Shown here one piece after another: positions 45,450-58,446 of a stretch of 64,000 nt of DNA. The notes under the pieces were generated by a model that saw only the letters and a program-made list of their open reading frames with translations, made no database searches and had not been told where the DNA came from. Position numbers and translations under genes: made by a program. The stretch comes from Symbiodinium natans (lineage: Eukaryota > Sar > Dinophyceae > Suessiales > Symbiodiniaceae), in contig CAJNDS010002686.1 of the NCBI GenBank assembly GCA_905221605.1, positions 79,757-143,756 on the forward strand, in the 5' to 3' direction. Position 1 is the first letter of the stretch. The number at the start of each line of letters is the position of its first letter.

Positions 45450-48400
45450 CGTCACGAAGCCTCTCTGCAGTGAAGTTGAGTGGCAGCTCAAGTTCAACCC
45501 GCGTCTACCCAAACCCTCTACCCTAAACCCAAAAACCTCAAGCCTATCACCCTAAACCCTAAACCCGATGGCCCGAAACCCTAAACCTTAACCTCAAACC
45601 CCAAACCCAACCCAACATGAGGATCGCACAGGGTTGCTATAAAGTCGGCCGACAGCACCCTGCAGCAGTGAGTGTCTGCCACGCCACCCCCTTAACCTTA
45701 CTGTTGGTTAGTAGGGAATGGGGGAAATGAAGTACCCTACATCATTTTTCAAAGGGTATATATAGGGGGACATAGGGTACCTCATTCCCTCATTCCCTGC
45801 TAACCAACAGTAAGTAATCCCCCTCCCCCAACCAGCTTCTCTCTTCGCTTTGGGTTTGTGTGGGCCTCGGGTTTAGGGTTTAGAGTTTAGGCTTTAGGGT
45901 TTCGGGTTTAGGCTGTTACCTAAGGGTTCAGGGCTTAGGGTCCAGTCTGGAAGACATGCGTGCCGCGCAAGACTTTGGTCCTGCTTTCATCTGATCTCAT
46001 GACTCCTAGATGCACTCTTGCCCACGAAGGAAGTGCATCAGCCCGCGTTCTCTCGCATGCGCTCTTCCAAAGCTCAAGTGTTGAGAGCTGCTCCTGTCGA
46101 TGGGGCCTGATTGCAAACTGTGACCCTCTGCGTCGTATATATATATATATATATATTTATGAACTCCATATCTTTATTTATTTACATATGTATATATGTA
46201 TATATATATAGCTTTTGAACTCCAAAACACGCTAGAAACCCTAACCCATCTACTTCAAGCATATACACCCTGAAGCTTTAACCACGGCGCAGAAGCCACA
46301 CCTTCGACAAATCAAAAAAAGGGGAGGCTCAGGGTGGAGGGGGGCGGGATGATCCAAATCATGGACCGCTTGAGGTAAGAGCTAAGCTATAAGGGTTCTA
46401 GGGTTTGATGCGGTTAGGGCTGAGGGCTTGGGGTTTAGGGTTTAGGGTATGAACAAATTAAACCATGGGAATATCCTGACAGAGACCTCAGCAAGGAAAC
46501 CAAACATGGAGACCGACCCTCACATCGGCAGTTCTATAATCCCTAAACCCTAAACCCTAAACCCTAAACCCTAAGCTCTAAGCCCTAAACCCTTTCGGTG
46601 TACCCTGGACAAGGTCTTCAGGGCCCTAAGGACACGAAACCCTGAGGCTAGAGGGGCTTATAGTACCCCAAAAAGTGTGTAAAGCATACTCACTCAGCTA
46701 CTCAGCACTATACCCTAAACCCTAAACCCTAAACCCTTAAAGTTCCCAAAAAGGCCCTCAGCTGAAAGCTTCAGGAATTCTTGAGCTTTGGGGACGTGAG
46801 GCTTGCGAGAGAAAGAAAAAGCAACATGGCGCGTGGAGGGCGGATTAGCGTTAAGGGCTTATGGGGTTTAGGGTTTAGGGTTTTTGTGGTTTCGGGCTTC
46901 GGCTCTAGGTTACCATGGAATCTGAGAAACGGGGTCTTATGACAATAGCCCGCAAGAAAGGGCGTCGTTGTGGGTTCTTTCGGCCATTTATTTGGGATCC
47001 TGGAACCCTGCAAACCTGTCTAATTCCCTTACTTTATATCCCCCCTAGACGGGTCATTTCTAGGGGTATAGAAGCAAGATACCTAATTCCCTAATCTGGG
47101 TTGGCATTCAACCCTTTGAAACATGTCCCTTAATACAAAATATCCTAAAAGCCAACCTAGCTAATTCCACAATTTTCCTACAAGTTTCGAACGCTTGGGC
47201 AGCAGACGCTTCGCAGAAAGCATGTCAAAACCTGAACCTCAGCACAGGGTCTCGGGTTTTAGGGGTTTAGGGTTTAGGGTTTAGGGTTTTAGGGTTTAGG
47301 GTTTAGGGTTTAGGGCTGAGGGTTTAGGGTGCTATTTGGGCCTAGTGCTGCGTGGCCTATGAATCTGACATCCAGCTCCTCAACTTTTGGAACGAGCATG
47401 CGCCGCTCAGCACTTCTGATGCAAGGCTTCGCTCCAAGACGCTAGAACTCCGGACCCTTGAAATTGTAGTAGGGTTTAGGGTTTAGGGTCTAGGGTCTAG
47501 GGTCTAGGGTTTAGGGTTTAGGGTTTGGGGTTTGGGGTTCAGGGTTTAGGGTGCAGGGATTAGGTATTGAAATGATTAAGGGTTCAGTCAGGTCCAGGGG
47601 AGTTTTGGGGAGTTTCGAGGAATTTCGTTTTTTTTTTAACTTTTGGATGATTTCAAGTTGCAGGGACTTGAGGGCTTAATTAGGGTTTAGGGGTTTAGAG
47701 GTTTAGGGGTTTAGGGGTTTAGGGTGTAGGGTTGTAGGGTGTAGGGTGTGGTGTAGGGTGTAGGGTTTAGGGTTTAGGGTTTAGGGTTTAGTGGCTACCA
47801 AGTCAGGCGCAGAAGTGGAGTGGACATTCGGCGAGGTGCACTTTCTGTTAAAGACTGGCGTAGGTGCTTCCGTTGCCAGAACTGATGGTGACGGTCATGA
47901 CCTTTCTCACTCTACTGCTGACAGATGATGCCAAGAATTGAGGATGTTCCCCCGCATACTAACAGTCCTTTGTAGGGGGTACTCTGTGAATATAAGGGGG
48001 AACATCCCAGCTAAGACCTTAAACCCTAAAACCTAAACCCTAAACCCTAAAACCAGCAGCCAGCGGTGAGAACGGTCTCGACGTCGAAGGATATTTCGGC
48101 TCAAGCTCAGGTACCTGAAAACTACTACTTGCTTAAGAACCCCCCCCCAAAGAAAAAAACTATATGTATATATATATTTATATTTATATATTTATTTATA
48201 TATTTTTCTTCCTTATATAAGGGTACTGGTAGGGATTACAATCTTGTGTTTTTGGGGTTCTCAGGCAAAAAAAACAACAGATTCTTCCTTGTAAGGGTAC
48301 TGTAGGGATTACTATCTAAACCCTAAACCCTAAACCCTTAACCCTTAAACCCTAAACTTTGGGGGGTTCTTACGCAAATGGTAGAAAATGGACGGGTCCA

Positions 48401-49000
48401 GGCTCTTGGCTGGCACAGCGAAAATCGTCCAGACAAGATGTAGGCGCTCTCCCTTTCTGAACATGGGCTATCAGGGGCCCTAGAATCCCCATAGTCAACC
48501 CTCTAAAGGGCCTCTTTAAGGGGTTATAAGTTATAAAGTATAACAGCCCATGTAGGTTCTGAACATTAAAAAAGTTGTTTTCGCCAAGGGCAAGTCCTGT
48601 GCGCAAAGACTAGCAAAAAAGACACGGCCCTCAAAAGGAGGAACAGGTTTCCCTCTAGTTCCCGCAACCGCCCTAAACCCTAAACCCTAAACCCTAAACC
48701 CTAAACCCTAAACCTTCAACCCTAAGTCCTCAACCCTCCAGCACTTGGACTGCCGCAGAAGACTTATCGGGCGAGCAGTGCATTGCTCCTCCCGCGTTGA
48801 ACTGTGCACGCTGTCTAAGGGGAAGTTACACGATCCCTGAATATGTTGAGGGTTTAATAGGGTTTAGGGTTTAGGGTTTAGGGTTTGGGGTTTAGGGTTT
48901 AGGGTTTAGGGTTTAGGGTTTAGGGTCTAGGGTTTAGGGGCCCTTAATGTGGCCCCGTACCTTCTTTAAAGGGTTCTGAGGAATCGGGTTCCCCAAGTAA
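45450..49000. other. Mostly repeats; no gene I can support
   Basis: Contains an inverted repeat (CTTACTGTTGGTTAGTAGGGAATG / CATTCCCTGCTAACCAACAGTAAG, 45695-45815), family 1 and 11 elements and heptamer blocks (46540-46575, 47265-47315, 47755-47795, 48670-48720). Some islands may hold short exons. Confidence 0.6.
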
Positions 49001-49019
49001 GGGGCCCATAGTAACAGAT

Positions 49020-49960
49020 CACGAAACTACCCCAAGACAACTCGAAGCGGCTCATCGTACAGCAAGATGTAGTTGAAGATGGTGCCACACGCGACTCTCG
49101 GCCATCAGATGCGACAGCCGTTGAAATACCTCAGAATGGTGATTGCACTTGCAAGCAAGGGCCCCCCCCACAATCTTGGCACTGAGAACCCTTTACCGGG
49201 ATCAAAGCAAAGGGTTACAAAGGGGCACATAATTTCCCGAAGTCCCCGAAGATGAAGCTCGGATAATATAAGGACCTTAACCATGGGCATAGGGTTTTGG
49301 GGGGAGTATCATAGTACCATTACAAAAGGGACCCTAAGGGAATACTACTAACTAGTTATTCCGACCCCTATTAGATTAAGTCTTGGCAGCCCTTTCTCAT
49401 TGATCGTCATGCCGGCCACCATGATGGCAATGCCTGCAGCAGCCCAAGAGTTCATCCAGCGTCAGATGTTTAGGGTTTAGGGTTTAGGGTTTAGGGTTTA
49501 GGGTTTAGGGTTTAGGGTTTAGGAACCCGAAGCCCTAAACTCTATATTGGTGAGGGGGGGGGGGGGGGGCTGAAGGGGGTGAACGGGGTGAAGGCCGAGA
49601 CGGCACACAAACTCTGCAGCAGATCCTGCTACGCTGGAGTTTTGGGTTGGGCTTTATAGGGTTTAGGGTTTAGGGTTTAGGGTTTAGGGTTTAGGGTTTA
49701 GGAGGGTGGACAGGCTGCCACTGCTGCTGTTCCCGAAGCTGGAACCCTCAACCCTGCTGGGCAGGGGCTTAGGGTTTAGGGCTTAGGGTTTAGGGCTTAG
49801 GGCTTAGGGCTTAAAGTTTAGGGTTCAGGGTTTAGGGTTTAGGGTTTAGGGATTAGGGTCAGTTTGGGGTTTCGGCTGGCCTGCGATGATGATGATTGCC
49901 GGCAACACTCCAAGCACTAGGATCGTCAGCCAGTCCTCAGTGTACGAATCTCTTGTCGAT
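49020..49960 (-). CDS. Multi-pass membrane protein, exon set
   Basis: Minus islands read, in order: about 49880-49955 SYTEDWLTILVLGVLPAIII (helix), about 49378-49467 WMNSWAAAGIAIMVAGMTIN then EKGLPRL (helix), and about 49040-49100 CGTIFNYILLYDEPLRV. The helix content and charges suggest a polytopic carrier, possibly of the drug/metabolite transporter type, but I cannot name it. Junctions are not solved; heptamer blocks occupy 49468-49523 and 49658-49700 between the parts. Confidence 0.42.
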
Positions 49961-50924
49961 CGTTCCAAACCACCTCATAGGGTTTAGGGTTTAGGCGGTT
50001 TAGGGTTCAGGGTTTAGGGTTTAGGGTCTAGGGTTTAGGGTCTATGGTGCAGGCATGGTTAGGGTAACCGTAAGCCCTGTAAGCCCTCTCAAACATGTGG
50101 TCTCCTTGTGCTTAAGCTAACTAAGCCTATACGCCTTAAAACCTCGACTTACCCTAATGAACGTGGGCCCAACCCGGGCCCCCCACATCTAGAATCTAGA
50201 GAGCTGACAAGTTGACGGGTGCTACGGCGATGCCGCCAACACCCGTAGCACCAAGGGGTTCACGAGTGCGGGTAGAAGCGGAGGTACTGTCAATCTACAT
50301 ATAACTTACTTCGGGGACTTAGGGGCTTTCAAGTACCCCTAAACCCTAAACACTAAACCTTAAACCCTAAACCCTAAACCCTAAGCAGCTATAATTGGGG
50401 TTATACAAGTACCCGATAACCTCCAAGTGATCTTTGCAGCTGAGCCTCCCAAGACTTTGCCGGCGCTTTCTGCACAGAGTCGTCAATGACCTCGGGCTGA
50501 CAGAAGAAGGAGTTTAGGGTTTAGGGTTTAGGGTTTAGGGTTTAGGGTTTGGGGTTTGGGGTTTGGGGTTTGGGGTTTGGGGTTTAGGGTTTTGGGGTTT
50601 AGGGTTTGGGTTTGGGGTTTAGGGATTAGGGTTCGCGCCGTCTGGAGATCAAGATTCGTTGCAGATCGCATTCAACCAGCATGAACTATGAGAGTCGCAC
50701 CTGCAGCGCCATTTACATACAACCGGCGCCTAAGCCAAATTGCTCTTGCTGGCCAGTACTGCCCCTCCGCCTACACCCTAAAAACCCTAAACAACCAAAA
50801 ACATCTAAAACACATTAATTATTTTACTTCGAACATCCCCACCTTTATGCTCATTAAAAAAGGACGAAGAATAGGATGCTCAAACAAAGACACATTGATT
50901 CTAATACGCTTTCTTAGTACGTGC

Positions 50925-51065
50925 TTGCAACTGGGGTTGGGCACTCCAGGGACACTCTGGGGTTGGGCACTCCAGGGAACACTCTTGGGTCAGGCACTCC
51001 AGTGAACAACACTCTTGGGTTAGGCACTCCAAGGACACTCTAGGGTTGGACACTCCAGGGATGAG
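50925..51065 (+). repeat. Minisatellite, about 25-bp unit, five copies
   Basis: Unit GGTTGGGCACTCCAGGGACA plus CTCT, repeated with small changes. Confidence 0.9.
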
Positions 51066-53203
51066 CGAGGGATAGACCGGGCGAGGAGAAGAGTTAGAGT
51101 TCCGGGCGATGAGAAGAATTTAGTTGGAATCTAACAACCCGACTAAAACCCCGCCAAAAAAAACAAAACCCTAAACCCCTAAACCCTAAACATCCTTAAA
51201 TTCACAGCACAAACCTTCAGATCAAGACGGACGACGGGGCCCTGCCCCTGCTCCACGCAGATGGCGCTGAAGCGAGTCTGAGGCACACCTGTTGGGCATT
51301 GTAGGCTCTTTAGGGTTCAGGGTTTAGGGTTTATAAGGTTTAGGGTTTGGGGTTTAGGGTTTAGGGTTTAAGGTTTGGTGGTCGGCAGGTTTCTGGCTTA
51401 AGGTAGCGCTTTGGCTTTGTGTCTACCTGCCGTACCCCTGTACCTTAAAAAATCCGTGAGTATCTGCCCAACCAACATGTACATACTCTAGGCTAGATGG
51501 AAAGCTTGGATTTAGGCGGTTTAGGGTGTAGGGTTTAGGGTTTAGGGCTTAATCCGGTTGGTTCAGGTTCAAGCCTTCAAGGGCTCCGAGCGTTCAGGCT
51601 TGCGGGTTCTGCGGGTGTGGCTAGTCTTGGACAGCTCAAGTAGGGTGTCTCTTGAACCTATTCGGATAGCTGGTATACCGTAACACTTTGTTAAGTCAGG
51701 AAAGCTGTCCCTAAACCCTAAACCCTAAACCCGACGTAGGAACTACCGGTGGGGCTTAGTCAGGCAGCTTTTGGCCTTCGTTGTGTGAAGCATCCTGGGC
51801 CCCACAAAGGCGTAAACGTCCATTCTGGTCAGATATGTGCAGTTTCTGCACATATTATCTGTTTATAGGGTTCAGAGGTTAGGGTTTAGGGTTTGGGGTG
51901 TAGGGTTTAGGGTTTAGGGTGTAGACATGTAAGACCCTAACCAATATGCAGGGTTTATAGGGTTCAGCGGGTTTACAGGGCTTGTAGGGCTTGCAGGGTT
52001 CAGGAGGATTATTTGGTTTGCAGGACTCGGGGCTGTGTAGGCTATGTAGAGTCTACAGCGATTGTAGGGTCTGTAGGGCCTACAGAAAAGGTTAGTAGGG
52101 TCTAGAGGGCGTTCAGGAGTAGTGTTGCCCTAAACCCTAAACCCTAAACCCCAAACCCCAAACCCCAAACCCCAAATCCTTCACTTCCTGCCTACTGCGC
52201 GGGGCGCCATGCCCGAACCCGGCGAGATTTTTGCCTGGGTTGCTGCACAGGAACTAAGACTTGCCCTTTTTGGTTTCAAGGGGCTGATGAGGCCCCTAAG
52301 CCTAAAGCCTAAACCCTAAACCCTAAACCCCAAACCCTAAATCCTAAACCCTAACCTCTCAAAAAAAAGGGAAGAAGGGCCTACTCAAAGTCCTAGTAGA
52401 GGAACCTAAGCTAAGCTACTCTGTTAAAGATCCCTAGGACAAGGAATTTGGTATAGCATTGTGAGTAGAGCAACCAGACGAACCATACGATTGTTTTGGA
52501 CGTTTAGATCTTCTGAAGGTTTTGCTGCAGTTCCTTTGGGGACTTGATGTTGTTCCCTTTTGGCATTTGCAGCGCTTTCGGCAAGTTATCATAAGCCAAG
52601 AGAGAAAGGTGAAGCCATACGGCCCATTCTGCACACTAAGGGGCCCTGTCGGAGTACCCGACAGAGGAGGGTCCCTTTGGCCTTAGGGTGCCGACTCACA
52701 AGAAGCCACCTTACGAAAGTAGATCCCTGAAACCCCAAACCCTAAACCCCAAACCCCAAACCCCAAACCCGAAACCCTAAACTCTAAACCCGAAACCCTA
52801 AACCCTAAACCACGCGGACAACTTAACACCAACCCAGTTGCAGACGCGGCCCGCCGTGTCCACTTCCTGAGATGGGGATTCTTCAAGGGCCTGGTACGGC
52901 TTAGGGCCTATTGGGTTGAGAGTTTAGGGTTTAGGGTTTAGGGTTTAGAGTTTAGGGTTTAGGGTTTAGGGTTTAGGGTGTAGGGTTTAGGGTTTAGGGT
53001 TTAGGGTTTAGGGTTTAGGGAAGACTTGGGGCGTAGGGATGATTTAACCCGGACCACCAAAGCATGTACCAGGCCCCCACAACTCCCCCCCAACAGGCTG
53101 CCGGATCAAAAAAAAAATAAAAAATGATCAAAAAAAAATAACGCAGCCCAGGATCAAAAAATACATAAAAGAGGATCAAAAAGAAAATAAACTTCGACTT
53201 CGA

Positions 53204-53472
53204 GTACGAAAACTCGAGTTTTGGTACGTTTTCGGAACCCGATCGAGGACCCTCTCACACGAAACGCGTGTCGACGTGCTAAAACTCGAGTTTTGGAAAG
53301 GTTTTCCGGGCACGATTGACGACACGCCCTCTCACACGAAACGCATCTCGAGGCGCGAAAACTCGAGTTTTTGTACGTGTTCGAAGCACGATCGACAACC
53401 CTCTCACACAAAACGCATCTCGAGGCGCTTAAACTCGAGTTTTGGTACGTTGTTCCCGACGCGATCGACAAA
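53204..53472 (+). repeat. Tandem repeat, four diverged units of about 65-70 bp
   Basis: Each unit has AAACTCGAGTTTTGGTACGT, then CGATCGA, then CCCTCTCACACGAAACGCAT and CTCGAGGCGC. ACTCGAGT is palindromic. It is bordered by an AT-rich block on the right. Confidence 0.9.
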
Positions 53473-53900
53473 TATATTCTGCATATCTATACTTATTTTA
53501 TTGATATTTATGTTTCTATTAATATCAATATTAGTATGATTTATATTAATTTTAACATAACATATCATGTACAATATAAAATATTATCATGGAATATATA
53601 ACAAAATATTGAAAAACGGCAATATAATATAATGTATAAAAATGGATATAATATAAGATATCATATAAAATACATTATAAAACATATGAAATAATATAAT
53701 ATAATGTAATATAATATAATAGTTTATGATATACTATAAGATAATAGTTTATGATATAATATCATATAATACAAACTGTTTCATTTATAGTACAAAACAT
53801 AGAATAAATAATACTTAATATTTAATGTCTAATATATATATATATAGCATTCAATAAATATGTATAATAATATACATATATATATAATATTATATAATAT
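53473..53900. other. AT-rich segment before the gap
   Basis: Mostly TAATATA and ATATAAT strings with very little G or C, unlike everything else in the window. No gene or RNA recognised in it. Confidence 0.85.
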
Positions 53901-54000
53901 NNNNNNNNNNNNNNNNNNNNNNNNNNNNNNNNNNNNNNNNNNNNNNNNNNNNNNNNNNNNNNNNNNNNNNNNNNNNNNNNNNNNNNNNNNNNNNNNNNNN
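53901..54000. other. Assembly gap (100 N)
   Basis: Exactly 100 N, the usual placeholder for a gap of unknown size. Any frame drawn across it is an artefact. Confidence 0.99.
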
Positions 54001-54069
54001 CCCCCCCCATTTGCAAACACAATGCTCACACGATGTTTTTCAACTAGTTTCTTGGGATTCGAAGCACGC

Positions 54070-54235
54070 TTCCTTTCTTCCTTCCTTGCTTCCTTCCTTT
54101 CTTCCTTCCTTTCTTCCTTCCTTGTTTCCTTCCTTTCTTCCTTCCCTCCTTTCTTCCTTCCTTCCTTCCTTCCTTCCTTGTTTTCTTCCTTTCTTTCATC
54201 CTTCCTTCCTTCCTTTCTTTCCTTCTTTCCTTCTA
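54070..54235 (+). repeat. (CTTC)n tract after the assembly gap
   Basis: CCTTCCTTTCTT-type repeat, followed at 54375-54450 by A runs broken by GGGCCC. Confidence 0.95.
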
Positions 54236-56471
54236 AAACGTACCAGAAATAACGCTTTCCTATGAAACCACAGAGAAATTACTGTTTTTCGTACCAAAAA
54301 CCACGAAAATGCATCAAATCCTTTAAAAATATGGAGGGAATGGTGGTTTTCTTAGGAAAAACCAAGAAAATCGACCAAAAAAAAAAAAAAGGGCCCAAAA
54401 AAAAAAAAAAAAAAAAAAGGGCCCAAAAAAAAAAAAAAAAGACCCAAAAAAATAGGCCCTCCGTTGCCTGGTTTAGGGTGTGGGGGTTTAGGGTTTATAG
54501 GGTGGGGCCCCCTAGTTATAAGTAGAGTTATAAGGGCCCTAAATTGGGTTATAAGGACCCTAAGTTAGTATAGTAAGGGGGCCCCACCCTGTAGGGTATG
54601 GGCCCTTAATTTGGTTCCTTACCTTCTTGAAAGGGTTCCATATTGAGGGACCTTGTAACTAGCCTTAGATGCCAAAAGGCAAGAGTCACCTAGGAATTAG
54701 AGGGGGTGCCCTTTTTGGGTACTAAAGGGGCATATAACAAAAAAGTGTAGGGATAAGAAAGGGGTGCCCTTTTTAGTTTAGAAGGGACTTAAAAAAAAGG
54801 AACCTCTACTTCAAAAAATGGGACTAAGGGCCTACTCCGCGTCCTAGTGGCTTGCCCCGTGCACCGGAAGCAAGAGGCATGAGGCCAGCAGGAGGTGTTT
54901 CGCACGCCACATCCTACCTGAGCTGCGCAAGTTCTGAGCGGAATCGAGTTCATGGCAACTCCACATGAAACGGGTTTAGGGTTTAGGGTTTAGGGTTTAG
55001 GGTTTAGGGTTTAGGGTTTAGGGTTTAGGGTTTAGGGTGAAACGCTTTCAACAGGAGAAGACTCGGAAGAGCCCTCCATGCCGGCCACAAAATCGGTTCG
55101 AGTGCCTGAGTGTCGGACAGATGGCACCAGGAAAGTCGTAAGCCACATGGCGAGAGCATCCTAAAGCTAATCTACAGTTTAGGGTTTAGGGTTCAGGGTT
55201 TAGGGTTTAGGGTTTAGGGTTTGTACCTGTCAATGCCTCTAACATCTGTGGGAATTTAAGCTGCGTATATAGATCAAGCCAGGTATGGGGTTGGCCTGCT
55301 CAGTTGGAACTACACTTTGGGCAGTTCTTGGTTCTTCCAAGGAGCAGGGACTATGATGAGAAGCTGTTTGCAAGTATCTAGGCGGCGGCCTAAGTTCTAG
55401 GCGCAGCATCAGGTCCAGGGTTTAGGGAAAGCCATCATGAACTTGGTATTCCAGAGCCAAGAATCACCTAAGAATACCCTAAACCCTAAACTCTAAACCC
55501 TACCTAAACCCTTTTTGGGTTTTTAAGGGCCTTCATAAGGGAACCGAAGCCCCGCAACGGGGAATAAGGGCCCACTCTGGGTGCTAGGTATTTCTTCTGA
55601 GCCACAGCGGCAAACAAGGAGCCAAGGGTTTAGGGTTTAGGGTTTAGGGTTTAGGGTTTAGGGTTTAGGGTTTAGGGATGCCCACGAAATCACGCGTGGC
55701 GGCTCTGCAACGCACTGACTCCACTGCGGGATCCCTAAAGCCTGAGCCCTAAGCCCTTAAACCCTAAGTCCAACAACCGCCTAAACCTGATACCGAAGCC
55801 CTAAACCCCCAAGTTGCCCCTCAACCCCTAAGACCATAGGGGGTTTAGGGTTTAGGGTTTAGGGTTTAGCCTTAAGCCCTTGAAGCCTTATAAACCCTAC
55901 AGTGGAAGAGCGGGCTGAACTCTCCCGGGGGCTCACTTGCGGCGTTGCTGAAGACATCTGCTTCAGGAAATCTTTCTTCATCGACAGGGACCTGAAAGGA
56001 GTCCGAGGTCGGGCTGTTGCAGGGGTTTTGGGGTTTGTAGGGTGTAGGGTGTAGGGTGTAGGGTTTAGGGATTAGGGTTTAGGGTTTAGGGTTTAGGGTT
56101 TAGGGGTTTAGGGTCTGAAGAGTCTGAGGGCTTTGGGGTTGTAGGGTCTTAGGATTTAGGGTTTGGGGCTTCGGGTTCAGGGCTTGGGGCTTTAGGCTTA
56201 TAACTTCCTACGAGGAACTTTTAAACAGCATTCCGCCAGAAGGCGGTTTTGACGCCATTGAATGAGGAAATATGAATGTTACCAAGGGCCTACACAGTGT
56301 GGTGGTGGTGGTGCTGCTGCTGCTGCTGGGGACTCAGGGATGGAAGGACTAACGGATTGAGTCTTAGCTTGAAGGGTACAGGTTGCGCATGAACCAACCA
56401 GAGGCTGGAGCAGCTAGGATTTGGGGTTTGGGTTTTGGGTTTGTGGCAAGTGCACCGTCATCGTGCAATGA

Positions 56472-56531
56472 TTAAGCCGCTCGCCGCAGCATGTTCTCCA
56501 GCACGAAGACACCGCAGTCATTCAGGTTTTC
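56472..56531 (-). CDS. Last exon of a C48 (Ulp1/SENP-like) cysteine protease
   Basis: After acceptor CTCACAG (56532-56534) the frame reads ENLNDCGVFVLENMLRRAA and stops at TAA (56472-56474). N-D-C-G-V-F-V is the catalytic-cysteine segment of C48 proteases, which remove SUMO or related modifiers. The His and Asp exons should lie upstream (higher coordinates) but I could not find them. The motif also occurs in transposon-borne proteases, so a mobile-element origin is possible. Confidence 0.55.
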   Translation of the reverse strand, partial: ENLNDCGVFVLENMLRRAA

Positions 56532-58406
56532 CTGTGAGACTACTCTGAAGGCGAGTGCAAGTCTAAACCATGCAGTTCTCAACTCATAAAGACCACGCCC
56601 CCAGACCGCAAAACTCCGAAGCCTTACATCGTAGAACGCAGATAGAGGGGAGGTTGCTCTAAACTATGTTCTTGATCCCAAACCTAGATGCTGAACCCTA
56701 CATCCCAAACCCCTAGCAGGCAAAGGAAGCGCAGAGTCCATCCCGAATGGTGCAGGCAGCTCAGGTTGGGGGTTGAGGGTTGGGGGGTTGGGGGTTGAGG
56801 GTTGAGGGTTGAGGGTTTAGGCGGTTAAGGGGTTAGGGGCATCCGAGTCGACAGGAGCTTTTTTTCATGGGCACTTAACCAGTTCATGGTTGGGATAATA
56901 TTAAAAATTTAAACTTCTATTCCTTATTGGGTTTAAGTACCCTTAAGAATGTAAAATGGTACCCAACCATGACAAAGCGAAGCCCCTCGACATCGATGGC
57001 GCACATCGACACAGGTCGATCGACCCCCTCCCCACAGCTCAAGGTCGGCAGCAGCATCTTCGACCCAAACAAGTTTAGGGGTTAGGGTTTAGGGTTTAGG
57101 GTTTAGGGTTTAGGGTTTAGGGTTACAGTACCCGGCCTCCTCTTTGATTGGGGATCTTGCAAGGCTTTTGCCATTGGGGCCCCCCTGGGTCCTTGCTGGG
57201 ACTTCCTGGGACCCGAAACCCTAAACCCTAAACCCTAAACCCTAAACCCTAAACCCTAAACCCCTAAACCCTAAACCCTAAACCCTAAACCCCAAACCCG
57301 AAACCCCAAACCCCGAACCCTAAACCCCAAAGCCCAAACCCTCAACCCTAAACCCTAAACCCCAAACCCCAAACCCTAAACCCTAAACCCCAACCCCTAA
57401 ACCCCAAACCCTAAACCCTAAACCCCAAACCCCAAACCCCAAACAGTAACTCCAAACTTCCCCTTAAAGCACTCCTGGGATTCCTGGAACTAACAGCATT
57501 TCATGAAGCCTTCGCAGCTAATCCTGCGCGATATCACAGGAATATTTAAACCCTAAACCCTAAACCCTAAACCCTCAACCCTAAACGGCCCTAAACCCTA
57601 AACCCTAAACCCTAAGCCCTAAACCCTAAACCCCAAACCCTAAACCCTAAACCCTAAACCCTAAACCCTACTTATTGTCTGTGTTGGAGGGGAGAAATGG
57701 GGGAGGGGGTTCAGGGCATGGTAGAAGTTTTCGGAATCCCATGGCTCCTGCTGGTGGACATCCGCAACAAGGGCCCTAGCCTGGGAAAAGGCGCATTGGG
57801 GTGGAGGGCTTGTGGTTTGGGGGCTTTTGGTTTGGGGTTTAGGGTGTAGGGTCTATGGTTCAGGGTTTAGGTCCTAAGCCCGAAGCCCTAAACCCCCAAA
57901 AGCCCTAAGTGTTCAGGGTGGCTTTCACTTGCGGTTCAGCTGCTCCCGCAGGATAGAGCGGAAGGTTCTGGACTGGGCTTTGGTGCTTTTATCTTCGGGT
58001 GGTTTGGGGTTTAGGGGTCGGGGTGGTTTGGGCGGGTGGGTGGGTGGGTGGAGGGGGCGGGTGGGGGTTTCGTTTATGCTTCAGAGATATCCAAATCTCG
58101 AATTCCCCAGACACCGCCAAGCCTGAGCGTGCCTTGGCAGCCAGCAGCGGTCTGTTCTACTTGCCACTTTGTTGTTGTATCCAATATTCCCACTTACTAA
58201 TTTAGCATGTATACTTATTTGTGCATGCCAGCTATTTGTAATTGTTATTCTAGATTTGCTACTGCTAGTAATTCTTGAACATCATGAAGTATACACAACT
58301 TAGTTAACCATAATGAACACACACAAGTATAGTACAATGTAGGAAATATCCAGAACATCAACGAATGCAACAATCAAATCACAAACCGTGTGTGTGTGTA
58401 TATATA

Positions 58407-58446
<40 letters not shown>

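Larger units (their letters stand above)
51100..56400. other. Mostly repeats; no gene I can support
   Basis: Heptamer blocks at 52915-53030, 54975-55040, 55625-55680 and 56055-56110, family 6 and 9 elements, and the AT-rich/gap region. The minus frame at 52434-52634 is uncertain. A (GGT)n/(GCT)n run lies at 56300-56330. Confidence 0.6.

Noticed and set aside
53822-54252. Frames across the N block
   Set aside because: The sequence is unknown there; the joined frame is an artefact.
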